Origin: Clostridiales bacterium
GTDB taxonomy: Bacteria; Bacillota; Clostridia; Christensenellales; CAG-314
Direction of reading: 5' to 3'
Length of the DNA stretch: 64,000 bases
Assembly (NCBI GenBank): GCA_022508305.1
Contig: JAFLVM010000001.1
Location: 896,341-960,340, forward strand
Shown: piece by piece, positions 35,300 to 44,121 of the stretch
Position numbering within the stretch: the first letter of the stretch is position 1
Layout: the number at the start of each line of letters is the position of its first letter
Notes under the pieces: model-generated
What the model was told of the DNA's origin: nothing
Databases searched by the model: none
Seen by the model: only the letters and a program-made list of their open reading frames with translations
Position numbers and translations under genes: made by a program

Positions 35300-37681
35300 T
35301 TGATTAACCCGCAACAACTCACTCTCAATACGGACAAAATGCTCCTTTCAGGTAGCCGCCGCGTGTACAAGACGGAGGGCTTCGTAGCCCTCACGCGCAA
35401 GGTGGTGGCAATCGACGCCTTCGTGTCGCGCGTGGCGGAGAGCATTTTTTACGCGGATTTTTCCGCGCCCGAGGGCAACTGTATTGCTGCGGAAACGGAA
35501 GACAAGGCTTACACCCTGTTTTTCCGCCAAAACCCGAACGACACCCGTTTACGTCGCGGCGACTTGGTGTTTTACAAGTTTATTTCCACCGAAACCTACG
35601 ACGGCGGCGTAGACCGCAGGTTAGCGGAGTACTTACTTAGTCACCCACACGCGACGGTTACTCTGCGCGAGGCGTCGGAAGTGGCGCCCGAGGAGGAATT
35701 TGCCAAAATCTACCTCGTAAGTAGCAGCGGCGCGATGAATTTCCCGTTGCTCAACGAAACTCAACGCAAAATTGTGGAAACGGAAAACTCCAACATGCTG
35801 GTACAGGGCGTTGCAGGTAGCGGCAAAACCAACGTTTGCGTGGAAAAGATCGTTTACTGCGCTTGCCGTAACTATCGCGGTAAGGTGTTGTACACAACAT
35901 TTTCCCGCGCGTTACTTTCGGAAACTCAAAACCGTGTTTCGCAATTTTTGCGCAACATCGAGGAATTTGTATCCTACTACGAGCGCGGCAAGGTCGTTTT
36001 CATTGACGAAAATCACAAACGCGCGGTGGAAAACAAGCTGGGAATACTGTTCGATACAGACGATGACGGCAAGATTGTTGAGTCATTGAAGCGTATTTCG
36101 GCATTTCTGCGGGAAAAGGTTGACTATCTGTTGATAGAAGACGTATATTCACAGTTTTTCTCTCCCAAACGAATCGTACACGAAAGCGAATTTTTGAACG
36201 AATACCTTGCCCAAAACCGTATGAGCGGGGCGTTGGACAAAATCAAAAATATCGCTACGGAAATCGTCTACAAGGAAATCTACGGTATGGTGTTCGGCAA
36301 ATACGAGCTTGACGAACCCCGCGAGATGATGACGCGCGAGGAATATATCAACGCTCGCAGAGAAAGCTTTTCGCGCGCGGAGTGTGACGTCATCTACAAC
36401 GTGGCGTGCGACTACAACGCTTTCCTTGCCAAAAACAACCTAACTGACAACAATTTTATGAGCCGCGAGCTGCTTGGTGTAATTGACGAGCCGCTGTACT
36501 CGGTGGGAATTGTGGACGAGGCGCAGGACTTCACGCAAGTCAATTTGTGTCTTATCAAGAAGTTGAGTCGCAAGCTGTTTTGCGTGGGCGACGCGCTGCA
36601 AATGATAAACCCGTCCTACTTCAATTTCGGGTATATCAAGCGGCTGATGTACGGCGACGTGACAAACGTAACCGAACTGAAACACAACTACCGCAGCACG
36701 CAAACTATCGAAAACATTGCCGACAAGCTTGGCGAACTTAACAGACAGCGTTTCGGTACTCACAGCTTCGTGTTGCGCGGCGAGAGTGTTCATTCCTCAA
36801 TGCCCACGGCGGCGGTATTTGTAAAAGACAACAATTTTGCAGATAACCTTGCCGACAGAAAGTTCGAAAACGTAACGGTGGTAGTTGCATCGCAAAAGAA
36901 AAAGGAACAGTTGCGTCCCAAACTCGGCAAAACGGAAATTCTCACCGTTGCCGAAGCCAAGGGATTGGAGCGCGACGTAGTAGTGCTTGTTGACGTGCTA
37001 AGCGACAACATCGACAAGTGGAACTACCTTGAAAATATGACGCTCAACCGCAAAACCGCCGACGAAAACTCGGTGTACCGTTACTATTTCAACCTGTTTT
37101 ACGTAGGCGTATCTCGCGCAAAGCGGTATTTGTTTGTTGCGGAAAACGTGTATCCTAACATGTTTGAAGGCATGTTTAACCAGTGTTTCGAGCGCAAAAA
37201 CAAGCAAAACGCGCTTGCAGCTCTTAGCGACGTCGTCGGCAAGATTGAGTTGGACGACGAGGAACTAATCGAGCGTATCGAGAAGTTCTGCGCGCTGGAA
37301 CAGTACGAAAACGCCCGCTTTGCCGCAGACCGTTTGTCCACCGACGAGCTTCGCGAACAGCAACTTGCGTTTATTTACGTGCACAGTGAATTTCTACGCT
37401 ACGGCAGGTATCGCGACGCGGGCGCGGAATACTGGAAACGCGGCATGGACGCGCAGGCGCGTGAAATGTTCACAATTTCCGGCGACGAACAGCTATTCCC
37501 CCTCATGGACGCATGCAAACAGGGCGGTGGCGTACTGGACGTAGACATAGTCAAGTTTTTCCCGTTGGTTACGGACAACGATTTGGCTAAGAAACTAATC
37601 ATTGAGACAGTACAAAACGACTACAAAGCAGTAATTACCGAACAAAGGCAAATCAACCGAATATTCAGAGGTAAACAATGA
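35300..37681 (+). CDS. Superfamily I (UvrD/Rep-like) DNA helicase, atypical N terminus
   Basis: A 793-residue helicase-like protein. Walker A is GVAGSGKTN (170-178), motif II is DEAQD (406-410), followed by KHNYRSTQTI, AKGLERDVVVLVD and the motif VI VGVSRAKRYLFVA. The first 160 residues are not a known helicase part; they are rich in beta-type sequence (YTLFFRQNPNDTRLRRGD). About 130 residues follow the last motif and look like helical repeats. The start is TTG at 35300, 9 bases after GAAGGAA. The stop overlaps the next gene by 4 bases (ATGA), which couples the two. Role unknown; DNA repair or defence are possible. Confidence 0.85.
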   Translation: MINPQQLTLNTDKMLLSGSRRVYKTEGFVALTRKVVAIDAFVSRVAESIFYADFSAPEGNCIAAETEDKAYTLFFRQNPNDTRLRRGDLVFYKFISTETYDGGVDRRLAEYLLSHPHATVTLREASEVAPEEEFAKIYLVSSSGAMNFPLLNETQRKIVETENSNMLVQGVAGSGKTNVCVEKIVYCACRNYRGKVLYTTFSRALLSETQNRVSQFLRNIEEFVSYYERGKVVFIDENHKRAVENKLGILFDTDDDGKIVESLKRISAFLREKVDYLLIEDVYSQFFSPKRIVHESEFLNEYLAQNRMSGALDKIKNIATEIVYKEIYGMVFGKYELDEPREMMTREEYINARRESFSRAECDVIYNVACDYNAFLAKNNLTDNNFMSRELLGVIDEPLYSVGIVDEAQDFTQVNLCLIKKLSRKLFCVGDALQMINPSYFNFGYIKRLMYGDVTNVTELKHNYRSTQTIENIADKLGELNRQRFGTHSFVLRGESVHSSMPTAAVFVKDNNFADNLADRKFENVTVVVASQKKKEQLRPKLGKTEILTVAEAKGLERDVVVLVDVLSDNIDKWNYLENMTLNRKTADENSVYRYYFNLFYVGVSRAKRYLFVAENVYPNMFEGMFNQCFERKNKQNALAALSDVVGKIELDDEELIERIEKFCALEQYENARFAADRLSTDELREQQLAFIYVHSEFLRYGRYRDAGAEYWKRGMDAQAREMFTISGDEQLFPLMDACKQGGGVLDVDIVKFFPLVTDNDLAKKLIIETVQNDYKAVITEQRQINRIFRGKQ

Positions 37682-38394
37682 GTGAAATCAACGATATCAA
37701 GCAACTAATTGACAGTTTTTCCGCTTATCGCAACGTTTTGACTCCGTTGCAGGAAAGCTTGCATTCCCTTGCCGAAACCTACGGCGCAATTCGCGAAGAT
37801 TTGGACAATCTTACCAAGAGTTTGTCGGGTAACGCAGGCAGTCAACTGGAAAAAATACATTCCACGCTTGCTCAACAGGCAAAGAGCGGTCAGGAACTGA
37901 CGAGAAGAATAGAGGACTACGCCGATTCGGGCGAAAAGTATTCCCGCGCGGTTACGGACATGACCAAGCGCTTCGGCGACATTGCCGCAAAGCTTGACAC
38001 CATTGACCAAATCGAGAAAACTGCCGAGCAAATCATGGGCAGACTCGAAGAACTGGTGGAGGAAAAGCGCGCTTCCTACAACGTAAAGGAGTTGCAACGC
38101 TCACTGGACACGTACAACAAAAACGTGGAAAAAATCAGCGAATTTATCAACAGGGACATTGCTTCCGTGTTGCAGCAAAACGCCGACAAAATCGAGGCTA
38201 TTCGCCGCGAAAACGAGGCGCTTGCAATTGTCGTGGGCGAGCAGGGCAAGGCTGTAGGCGAACTTACCGCAATGTTTGCCGAAACCTCGGTACTTTTACG
38301 CAAAGCGGTAGAAAGCGGCAGCGTAAACGAGGAATACATTTTCGACGCCTTCGACAAGTGGGCGGCGGACAGGAAAGTTAAAATCAAGAAATAG
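37678..38394 (+). CDS. Coiled-coil protein coupled to the helicase gene
   Basis: A 238-residue soluble protein, almost entirely helical with heptad patterns across about residues 35-215 (LEKIHSTLAQQAKSGQELTR, LDTIDQIEKTAEQIMGRLEE). No enzymatic motif and no membrane segment. It begins within the helicase stop codon, so the two products are likely made together and may form a complex. The C terminus is basic (DRKVKIKK). No family is recognised; similarity to methyl-accepting or tail-type coiled coils is only compositional. Confidence 0.75.
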   Translation: MSEINDIKQLIDSFSAYRNVLTPLQESLHSLAETYGAIREDLDNLTKSLSGNAGSQLEKIHSTLAQQAKSGQELTRRIEDYADSGEKYSRAVTDMTKRFGDIAAKLDTIDQIEKTAEQIMGRLEELVEEKRASYNVKELQRSLDTYNKNVEKISEFINRDIASVLQQNADKIEAIRRENEALAIVVGEQGKAVGELTAMFAETSVLLRKAVESGSVNEEYIFDAFDKWAADRKVKIKK

Positions 38395-38423
38395 TGAAAC
38401 ACCCTTGCCATTTGTAGTACGAT

Positions 38424-40658
38424 ATGGAATTTGTTGAAAAATTATTTCAAGCGTTAAAAAATGATAATTTGAAGGAATTTAGTAGCTGCATGGAGCAATC
38501 CAACTGCGGTCCTTTGCGCTTGGGCAGATTCCCCGTACTTTCTGTGATGTATATGTACAATTCAAGGCGGCTACTTCACGCCTACGAAAAGAAGTTCTTG
38601 AAACACAACTCTTGGAAGGACGTAGGGGAACCGATGGAACTTGCCGCCAAATTCCGTAGCGTTGCTGGCAAGTGTCTACGCTTTTACTTGAACGAAACGG
38701 TGTCGCCTGTGGAAATGCTGCTCTTGATCAACCGTGACGCAAGGCTCAAGCGGGTGTTTGCGCAAGCTCACGTAACCCCACCCGTCAAGCAGCGACTTAC
38801 AAATATCTACTACGTCAAGTGGGGCTTGCAGGCGCAATTTGTCCGTAACACGGTAGTTTTACAACGTCGTCCCCTAACGCGCGCGGAAAAACTGCAATGG
38901 TTAATGAGGGCAGTGTGTATTTTACTGTGCGTAGCGCTACTTGCAGGTATGCCCTTCGCAATAAATGCCATTTCGCCCTTTATTGAGGACAACGGTGTGT
39001 TAAACGTCACACATTGGTGGCAAATAAGGTTCAAGTCTGACAAAACCTACTCCCTCGCTAACGACGTTACGGTGTCGCAGCGCTTCTTTGCAGAGAATAT
39101 GAACTGCAAGATTATCGGAAACGGTCACACCGTAACGGTACAAGGCGGCAGTTTGTTTGGAACTGTCAACGGCACGCTTGAAGATATAATTTTTGAAACG
39201 GACGGTTCACCCTTGGCGGAAAAAGTGGCTTTGGGCGCAACGGTGGACAACGTGACTGTAAACGCCACGGTGGACATGGAAACGGACAAAGCTATTGGTT
39301 TTGTCGCGGTGAACAACTACGGCGCCATCACAAACACAGTCCTCAATGCGAAGGGCAAACTGTCGGCAATTGTAGCGGAACAAGAGTCGGACGAAGAGGA
39401 GCAAACGGAAGTACAAACGTTGTATTGCGGTGGTATTGTTGCCAACAACAATAAGACCACGGTAGGAGGCAAAGCCTACTACGCTTCCGTGCATAATTGC
39501 GTTGCCAATTTCGATGTTTTGACGTTGCAGGGTCAAGCGCAGGTGGACGCAGCTTTTGGCGGAATTGTCGGTCATAACGCAGCTTTTGTGGAGGACTGTC
39601 AAACAAACGGAGCATTTTCAGCCGACACGTTCGACTTGGCAGGCATATGCGCGGAAAACAATTACTTGTTGCGTGGAAATATAAACAACGCCAATATCAC
39701 ACAACACACCGACGTTGACGAGTGGAGCCCCATCGCTGCAGGCATTGTTCTGATAAACTACTACGTGGTTGACAATTGTCAAAACAACGGCGCAATTAGT
39801 TCGCAATCAACTGCGACTACCGTGCAAGAGAATTTTCCTGTTGCGCATGCTGCCGGTATAGCTTACGAAAGTATCCCCATGGATGCGCACTCGACGTCGT
39901 ACGTGCAGTACTGTGAGAACAACGGCGCAGTTAGTGCTAACGGTTCAAATATTGTCGAAGCGGCAGGTATAGTCAACTTTTCATTCGGTAGGGTTTTGCT
40001 ATCTGTCAACAATGGCGAAATATCATCACAAGGTCAACGCGAGGCGCGCGCAGGCGGTATAGTAAGCACCTTCAGCATGGTGGTTTCGGAGTGCCTATCA
40101 ACAGGAACAATAGAGGCAGCGGGCAACGTGTGCTACGCAGGTGGCATATGGGGCTATTTCATGAACTACTCGGAAACATACGAAGGACATTCGTGGCTGT
40201 ACAACGGAACGGTAGTAAATTGCATTGCTTCTTGTGAAATAAAGGTGACGAAAACCTCCTCTACGACATTTGCAGCAGTCGGCGGCATTGTGGCTTACGT
40301 GGACGAGAAGATGGCAACTATCTACGGAACAGAAGAATCGCAGTATTTTGGCGGCGCAGTCATTTCTTGCTACTTCACGGGCAATTTGCAGACAAATGCG
40401 GACTACGTTGGCGCAATTGCAGGCGTTGTAGGCAACAATATCTATCTTGCAACGGTAGCTGACGCGGAAAACGGCAATTTTAGCGGTAACGTGTACGTTG
40501 CGACGGGTGGGGCGCTCACGGCGTTTGGAGCAGCGTTCAACGACAGCGTATACAAGGCAGTTTCCGACGTTGGAGCCAACAAAGTCTCCGCCGCCGAAAT
40601 AGAAAACGACGCAGCCTACAAAGAAATTTTGGAACATTTGGGAATTACAAATAAGTAA
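38424..40658 (+). CDS. Single-pass membrane protein with an extracellular GLUG-like beta-helix
   Basis: A 744-residue protein. A cytoplasmic N-terminal part of about 155 residues is followed by one membrane segment (LMRAVCILLCVALLAGMPF, about 157-176). The outside part has about eleven repeats of the form GGIVGHN..(V/I)xxCxxNGxIS, typical of GLUG-type right-handed beta-helices. No signal peptidase site is evident. There is no Shine-Dalgarno site before the ATG and only 29 bases separate it from the coiled-coil gene. Its N-terminal domain has no recognised family. It could link a cytoplasmic activity to a surface structure. Confidence 0.8.
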   Translation: MEFVEKLFQALKNDNLKEFSSCMEQSNCGPLRLGRFPVLSVMYMYNSRRLLHAYEKKFLKHNSWKDVGEPMELAAKFRSVAGKCLRFYLNETVSPVEMLLLINRDARLKRVFAQAHVTPPVKQRLTNIYYVKWGLQAQFVRNTVVLQRRPLTRAEKLQWLMRAVCILLCVALLAGMPFAINAISPFIEDNGVLNVTHWWQIRFKSDKTYSLANDVTVSQRFFAENMNCKIIGNGHTVTVQGGSLFGTVNGTLEDIIFETDGSPLAEKVALGATVDNVTVNATVDMETDKAIGFVAVNNYGAITNTVLNAKGKLSAIVAEQESDEEEQTEVQTLYCGGIVANNNKTTVGGKAYYASVHNCVANFDVLTLQGQAQVDAAFGGIVGHNAAFVEDCQTNGAFSADTFDLAGICAENNYLLRGNINNANITQHTDVDEWSPIAAGIVLINYYVVDNCQNNGAISSQSTATTVQENFPVAHAAGIAYESIPMDAHSTSYVQYCENNGAVSANGSNIVEAAGIVNFSFGRVLLSVNNGEISSQGQREARAGGIVSTFSMVVSECLSTGTIEAAGNVCYAGGIWGYFMNYSETYEGHSWLYNGTVVNCIASCEIKVTKTSSTTFAAVGGIVAYVDEKMATIYGTEESQYFGGAVISCYFTGNLQTNADYVGAIAGVVGNNIYLATVADAENGNFSGNVYVATGGALTAFGAAFNDSVYKAVSDVGANKVSAAEIENDAAYKEILEHLGITNK

Positions 40659-40672
40659 TAATTGCAAAAAGA

Positions 40673-40707
40673 AAAAAGGTAGTAACAATAAAGGTTACTA
40701 CCTTTTT
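40673..40707. terminator. Bidirectional terminator
   Basis: AAAAAGGTAGTAAC (40673-40686) pairs with GTTACTACCTTTTT (40694-40707), a 14-bp stem that ends the beta-helix gene and the convergent ABC operon. Confidence 0.92.
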
Positions 40708-40754
40708 GCATTTCAAGCCTTATCTACAGCTTAGGCAGAGGCGAGAGTGTATCG

Positions 40755-41573
40755 CTATTTCAAGTCTGCTTTTCTGAATCTTACCCAGCCCATGAAGCCG
40801 AAGAATACGGAAAGCGGTACGTTGTACATCAATATTTTGCCGATTAGCGCGCCGTCCACGTCGGTGACGGATGTCAACAATCCCGCGTTGTAAAGGGGTA
40901 TCCAACTCAAGTCCGCCTCGCTTATCACGCCAAACACGGTTAGCGTATCAACGAAGGAAAAGAGTATCGACGGCGCAATTATGGCAATCACAAGCGGGCA
41001 AACAAGGGCAACAGCCAGCTTTCGTGTGCCGAACATAAACATACACATCATAGTTTGTACGAATATCGTTGACACCAAGCCCATTCCGATCGTAATTAAG
41101 CAGGCGGTAATAACCGTGGTTGCCGACAGCCCGCCAAAGCCGAATATCGCCGACCAGAATACGAAAGTGCTCACAAAAGACGCGCCAAGGAACGCTGCGC
41201 CGATTACAATTGCCACAGTGAGGTAGGACAGGTACAGCTCGCGACGGCTTTTGTTGGCAAGCAGCATGTTGCGGAAGGTGCCACCGCTAAATTCTTTGCT
41301 TAGGAATATGCTCGTGCAAATAAGCGCTATAAACGAGTCTCCCATAAAGCTTGTCAAACCTGCCAAGCCCGAGCCCAGCATGTCTGAGCTGCGCAAAAGC
41401 TCCCACATGTTTACCTCTATGCCCTCGATTTCATAGGTGCCTTCCGCAAGCATAAATAAGCCGAGGTTTAGTAGCGCGGAAATAAGAGGTAAAACGGCGG
41501 TTACTGCCAAGAGGATCCAAAACAGTTTACTTTTTTTGAGACGGAAGAACTCCGTTTGCAGTATACTAATCAT
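40755..41573 (-). CDS. ABC-2 type transporter permease
   Basis: A 272-residue membrane protein with six hydrophobic segments. It starts [19 protein letters not shown], typical of ABC-2 permeases that export drugs, lantibiotics or lipids, and keeps the [19 protein letters not shown] loop near residue 90. It is encoded after its ATPase with a 4-base overlap. Substrate is unknown. A bidirectional terminator follows. Confidence 0.9.
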   Translation of the reverse strand: MISILQTEFFRLKKSKLFWILLAVTAVLPLISALLNLGLFMLAEGTYEIEGIEVNMWELLRSSDMLGSGLAGLTSFMGDSFIALICTSIFLSKEFSGGTFRNMLLANKSRRELYLSYLTVAIVIGAAFLGASFVSTFVFWSAIFGFGGLSATTVITACLITIGMGLVSTIFVQTMMCMFMFGTRKLAVALVCPLVIAIIAPSILFSFVDTLTVFGVISEADLSWIPLYNAGLLTSVTDVDGALIGKILMYNVPLSVFFGFMGWVRFRKADLK

Positions 41574-42496
41574 CTTGCGCCTCCAAATGGGTCGTCAAGC
41601 GGTTGCTCGCTTTCGCGCAAAACCCGTATGTAGTATTCTTCCAAAGCGTCGGTAGCCTGAGTTATTGCAATCACCTTTACTTCCGCCTGCGCAAGCGCGA
41701 GCAGAACTTCGGTAGGCGCGACGTCTGCGTACAGCTCCACTTGAGTGCTCGCTACAATTTCCGCGCGTCCGAATTTCGACAAAACTTCCTTTGCGACGCC
41801 CGTCTTGTCTACGGTTAAACGAATTCTCTTTTCGCCGAATTGATCCAATTCTTCGGAAGTTACGCGTTTCAACAGCTTGCCGTTGTTAATAATGTAGTAA
41901 ACTGTTGCAAATTTGCCAAGCTCGGACAGAATGTGGCTGGAAACGAGTATCGTTACGCCGTGTTCTCGGTTGAGATTGACAAGCAACTCGCGAATGCTTT
42001 TTATACCCTCGGGGTCAAGTCCGTTTGTCGGTTCGTCCAGAATCAGCACCTCGGGTCTGCCTACAAGCGTCATGGCAAGGGCAAGGCGTTGTTTCATTCC
42101 GAGAGAGTAGTCGCCCGCTTTTTGGCTGGACGTGGGGTCTAACCCGACAAGCCACAGGGTTTCATGCAAGTACGGTTCGTCCACCTCAAGCCCCAACAGC
42201 TTGCTTTGAGCAATCAGGTTGTCCAATGCAGTCATGTTGCTGTACAGTGACGGCTGCTCAACTATTGCCGCAAGACTTGTGCTGTCGCGCTTAACGTTGG
42301 GCAGCACCTCGACAGTTCCCGAAGTGGGCTTGACAAGTCCTGTGAGTATGCGTATTAGAGTTGTTTTTCCCGCGCCGTTTTTACCAACAAGTCCAACTAT
42401 GTCGCCACGGTGTATTTCTAAGGTTACACCGTCCACGGCTTTAACGTTGCCGTAGGTTTTGGTAAGATTGGCAGTGGAAATAATGACTTCTGCCAT
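41570..42496 (-). CDS. ABC-2 type transporter ATPase
   Basis: A 308-residue ATPase. Walker [21 protein letters not shown], signature YSLGMKQRL, Walker [16 protein letters not shown] and [12 protein letters not shown] are intact. The C-terminal part is the usual domain of DrrA/CcmA-like exporters. I chose the ATG at 42496 because AAAGGAGGA lies just upstream on the minus strand; the longer reading frame adds 23 residues across the promoter region. Encoded with the permease as a two-gene exporter. Confidence 0.93.
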   Translation of the reverse strand: MAEVIISTANLTKTYGNVKAVDGVTLEIHRGDIVGLVGKNGAGKTTLIRILTGLVKPTSGTVEVLPNVKRDSTSLAAIVEQPSLYSNMTALDNLIAQSKLLGLEVDEPYLHETLWLVGLDPTSSQKAGDYSLGMKQRLALAMTLVGRPEVLILDEPTNGLDPEGIKSIRELLVNLNREHGVTILVSSHILSELGKFATVYYIINNGKLLKRVTSEELDQFGEKRIRLTVDKTGVAKEVLSKFGRAEIVASTQVELYADVAPTEVLLALAQAEVKVIAITQATDALEEYYIRVLRESEQPLDDPFGGAR

Positions 42497-42536
42497 TTTG
42501 TCCTCCTTTTGCAAGGTTTTAAAGTTTGTTGCTATT

Positions 42537-42565
42537 ATTATACCAACTAAAAAGCCATTTGCCAA
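42537..42565 (-). promoter_or_regulatory. Promoter of the ABC-2 operon
   Basis: On the minus strand TTGGCA (42565-42560), 17 bases, TATAAT (42542-42537). Confidence 0.75.
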
Positions 42566-42642
42566 CAGTCTTTACGGAAATTTGTGTGATTAGTTGCTTA
42601 AGAGGCGTACTCGTAGGGTTTTAATTGGCGCGCTATTGTTTG

Positions 42643-42671
42643 TTGACCGATTTTTAGCGATATGTTACAAT
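42643..42671 (+). promoter_or_regulatory. Promoter of nagA
   Basis: TTGACC (42643-42648), 17 bases, TACAAT (42666-42671). CAGAGG (42678-42683) follows as the ribosome site, leaving a leader of only about 12 bases. Confidence 0.75.
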
Positions 42672-42689
42672 ATTTTACAGAGGTTTATT

Positions 42690-43775
42690 ATGATTTTATA
42701 CAAAAACGGACACGCCTTGATTAACGGCAAGCTTGTTAAGACGGACATTGTGGCAAATCACGGACGGATTATCGAAATATCGCCCGACGTCGTTCCCGAC
42801 GATGAAACGGAAGTTGTGGATTGCGCTCATCGCTACATTTTGCCCGCGCTTGTGGACGTTCACACCCACGGCGCCAACGGTTACGACTTCAACACCGCCG
42901 ATTTGGACGGAATGAAGAAAATAATGGAATTTTACGTTGCCCACGGCGTAGGAACTGTGTTCCCAACCGTCATGACGGACAGCGACGAAAATATATGCCG
43001 CCAACTGGCATTGATAGCAGAGTTAGCCAAGGACTACCCCGAAATCAAGGGGATTCACCTTGAAGGTCCCTTCCTTTCCAAGGAGTACTGTGGCGCAATG
43101 CCTGTGGAATATCTGCAAAAACCCAGTATGGACAAGTTTTTGACCTATCAAAAGGCGGCAGAGGGCAAAATCAAGCTCGTTACCGTTGCTCCCGAGCTGC
43201 CGCATGCGTTGGCGTTCATTTCGGAAGTTAGCGACAGCAAGGTAGTGGTGTCCCTCGGTCACAGCGGCGCGGACGGCGAAACGGTAGAAAAAGCGCTCAA
43301 GGCGGGCGCAAAGTCCTTTACGCATTTCGGTAACGCAATGAGCGGCTTAGACAGGCGCAACCTCAACGTGGTGGGTTCGGCTATGCTTTCCGACGCATTT
43401 TGCGAGGTTATTTGCGACGGCAAGCACGTAGACAAGGACGTTTTACGACTGCTCATCAAGACCAAGGGTGTCAACAAGGTTGTCGGTGTCACCGACAGCA
43501 TGATGGCAACGGGTATGCCCGACGGAGTGTATATTTTGGCTAATCAACGCGTTCAGGTTGTCAACGGCGACGCTAAACTTGCAGGCACGAACACTCGCGC
43601 AGGCAGCACTTTGGACGCATATCAAGGACTTGCCAACGTAGTGACCTTTACGGGATTGCCACTCAACGAGGCGATCAAGCTGTGGACGGTAAACCCTGCC
43701 AAACTTGTGGGTTTAAGCGACCGCATAGGTACTATTGAAATCGGGAAAGACGCGGATTTCATCATTTTTGGATGA
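42690..43775 (+). CDS. nagA: N-acetylglucosamine-6-phosphate deacetylase
   Basis: A 361-residue amidohydrolase that converts GlcNAc-6-phosphate to glucosamine-6-phosphate and acetate in amino-sugar recycling. Metal and substrate motifs are clear: VDVHTHGANGYDFNT, IHLEGPFLSKEYCGAMP, SLGHSGADGETV, THFGNAMSG and VTDSMMATGMPDG. The ATG at 42690 was chosen over an upstream in-frame ATG, which would put the start before the promoter. nagB is not next to it; the gene stands alone. Confidence 0.95.
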   Translation: MILYKNGHALINGKLVKTDIVANHGRIIEISPDVVPDDETEVVDCAHRYILPALVDVHTHGANGYDFNTADLDGMKKIMEFYVAHGVGTVFPTVMTDSDENICRQLALIAELAKDYPEIKGIHLEGPFLSKEYCGAMPVEYLQKPSMDKFLTYQKAAEGKIKLVTVAPELPHALAFISEVSDSKVVVSLGHSGADGETVEKALKAGAKSFTHFGNAMSGLDRRNLNVVGSAMLSDAFCEVICDGKHVDKDVLRLLIKTKGVNKVVGVTDSMMATGMPDGVYILANQRVQVVNGDAKLAGTNTRAGSTLDAYQGLANVVTFTGLPLNEAIKLWTVNPAKLVGLSDRIGTIEIGKDADFIIFG

Positions 43776-43837
43776 TTATAAATTTTGTTTTAGGGTAGCA
43801 TAAAGCCGATTTTATGAAAAAATCGGTGTCGGAAATA

Positions 43838-43867
43838 TTGACAAAATCAGTCAAAATTTGGTACAAT
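43838..43867 (+). promoter_or_regulatory. Promoter of the SPFH leader
   Basis: TTGACA (43838-43843), 18 bases, TACAAT (43862-43867). Transcription should begin near 43874, about 250 bases before the SPFH ATG. Confidence 0.75.
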
Positions 43868-43880
43868 ATAATCACAAAAA

Positions 43881-43896
43881 GGTTGTGAGAACAACC
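43881..43896 (+). ncRNA. Leader hairpin with GAGA loop
   Basis: GGTTGT (43881-43886) and ACAACC (43891-43896) close a GAGA tetraloop just after the predicted transcription start, before the riboswitch-like element. Confidence 0.5.
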
Positions 43897-43902
43897 CATA
43901 TA

Positions 43903-43992
43903 TATGAGGGAGTAATTTGCGCCTGTTCGTTACTTTTTCGTCAAGACAGCTCGTTTGCGAGTTCGGAAAAGTATTAAAAAATGAGACTCATA
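43903..43992 (+). promoter_or_regulatory. yybP-ykoY-like (Mn2+) riboswitch candidate
   Basis: The leader holds GGGAGTAATTTGCG after helix strand TATGAG (43903-43908), an inner hairpin arm containing CGTCAAGACAG and GAGTTCGG, and AATGAGA before CTCATA (43987-43992). TATGAG pairs with CTCATA to close the element. The G-rich GGGAGTA at the 5' side and TGAGA at the 3' side are the hallmarks I remember for yybP-ykoY. CTCATA is also the first strand of the following terminator, so closing the aptamer would prevent termination. That is an ON switch, as known for Mn2+ in this class. Recognised by eye only. Confidence 0.65.
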
Positions 43993-44020
43993 CGGAACGT
44001 TCCGTGTGGGTTTTTCTTTT
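43987..44020 (+). terminator. Riboswitch expression-platform terminator
   Basis: CTCATACGGAA (43987-43997) pairs, with some G-T pairs, with TTCCGTGTGGG (44000-44010), then TTTTTCTTTT. Its first six bases are shared with the closing helix of the upstream element, so the two structures exclude each other. Confidence 0.82.
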
Positions 44021-44121
44021 GTTTCGGCGTCAGTTTTAGCCGTCCGACTTGCTCCGTGAACAAGACAACCATTTTGCGCATAATTTATTGGCAAACGTAA
44101 GGTTTGCAAAGGAGGTACAAA

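Noticed and set aside
43807..43827. CCGATTTT/AAAATCGG hairpin after nagA as its terminator
   Set aside because: The stem is good but no T tract follows on the plus strand and the next promoter begins soon after, so I left it out as a terminator call.
43993..44005. GGAACGTTCC palindrome as a possible regulator-binding site
   Set aside because: It forms the top of the terminator stem at 43987-44010 and is better explained as that.
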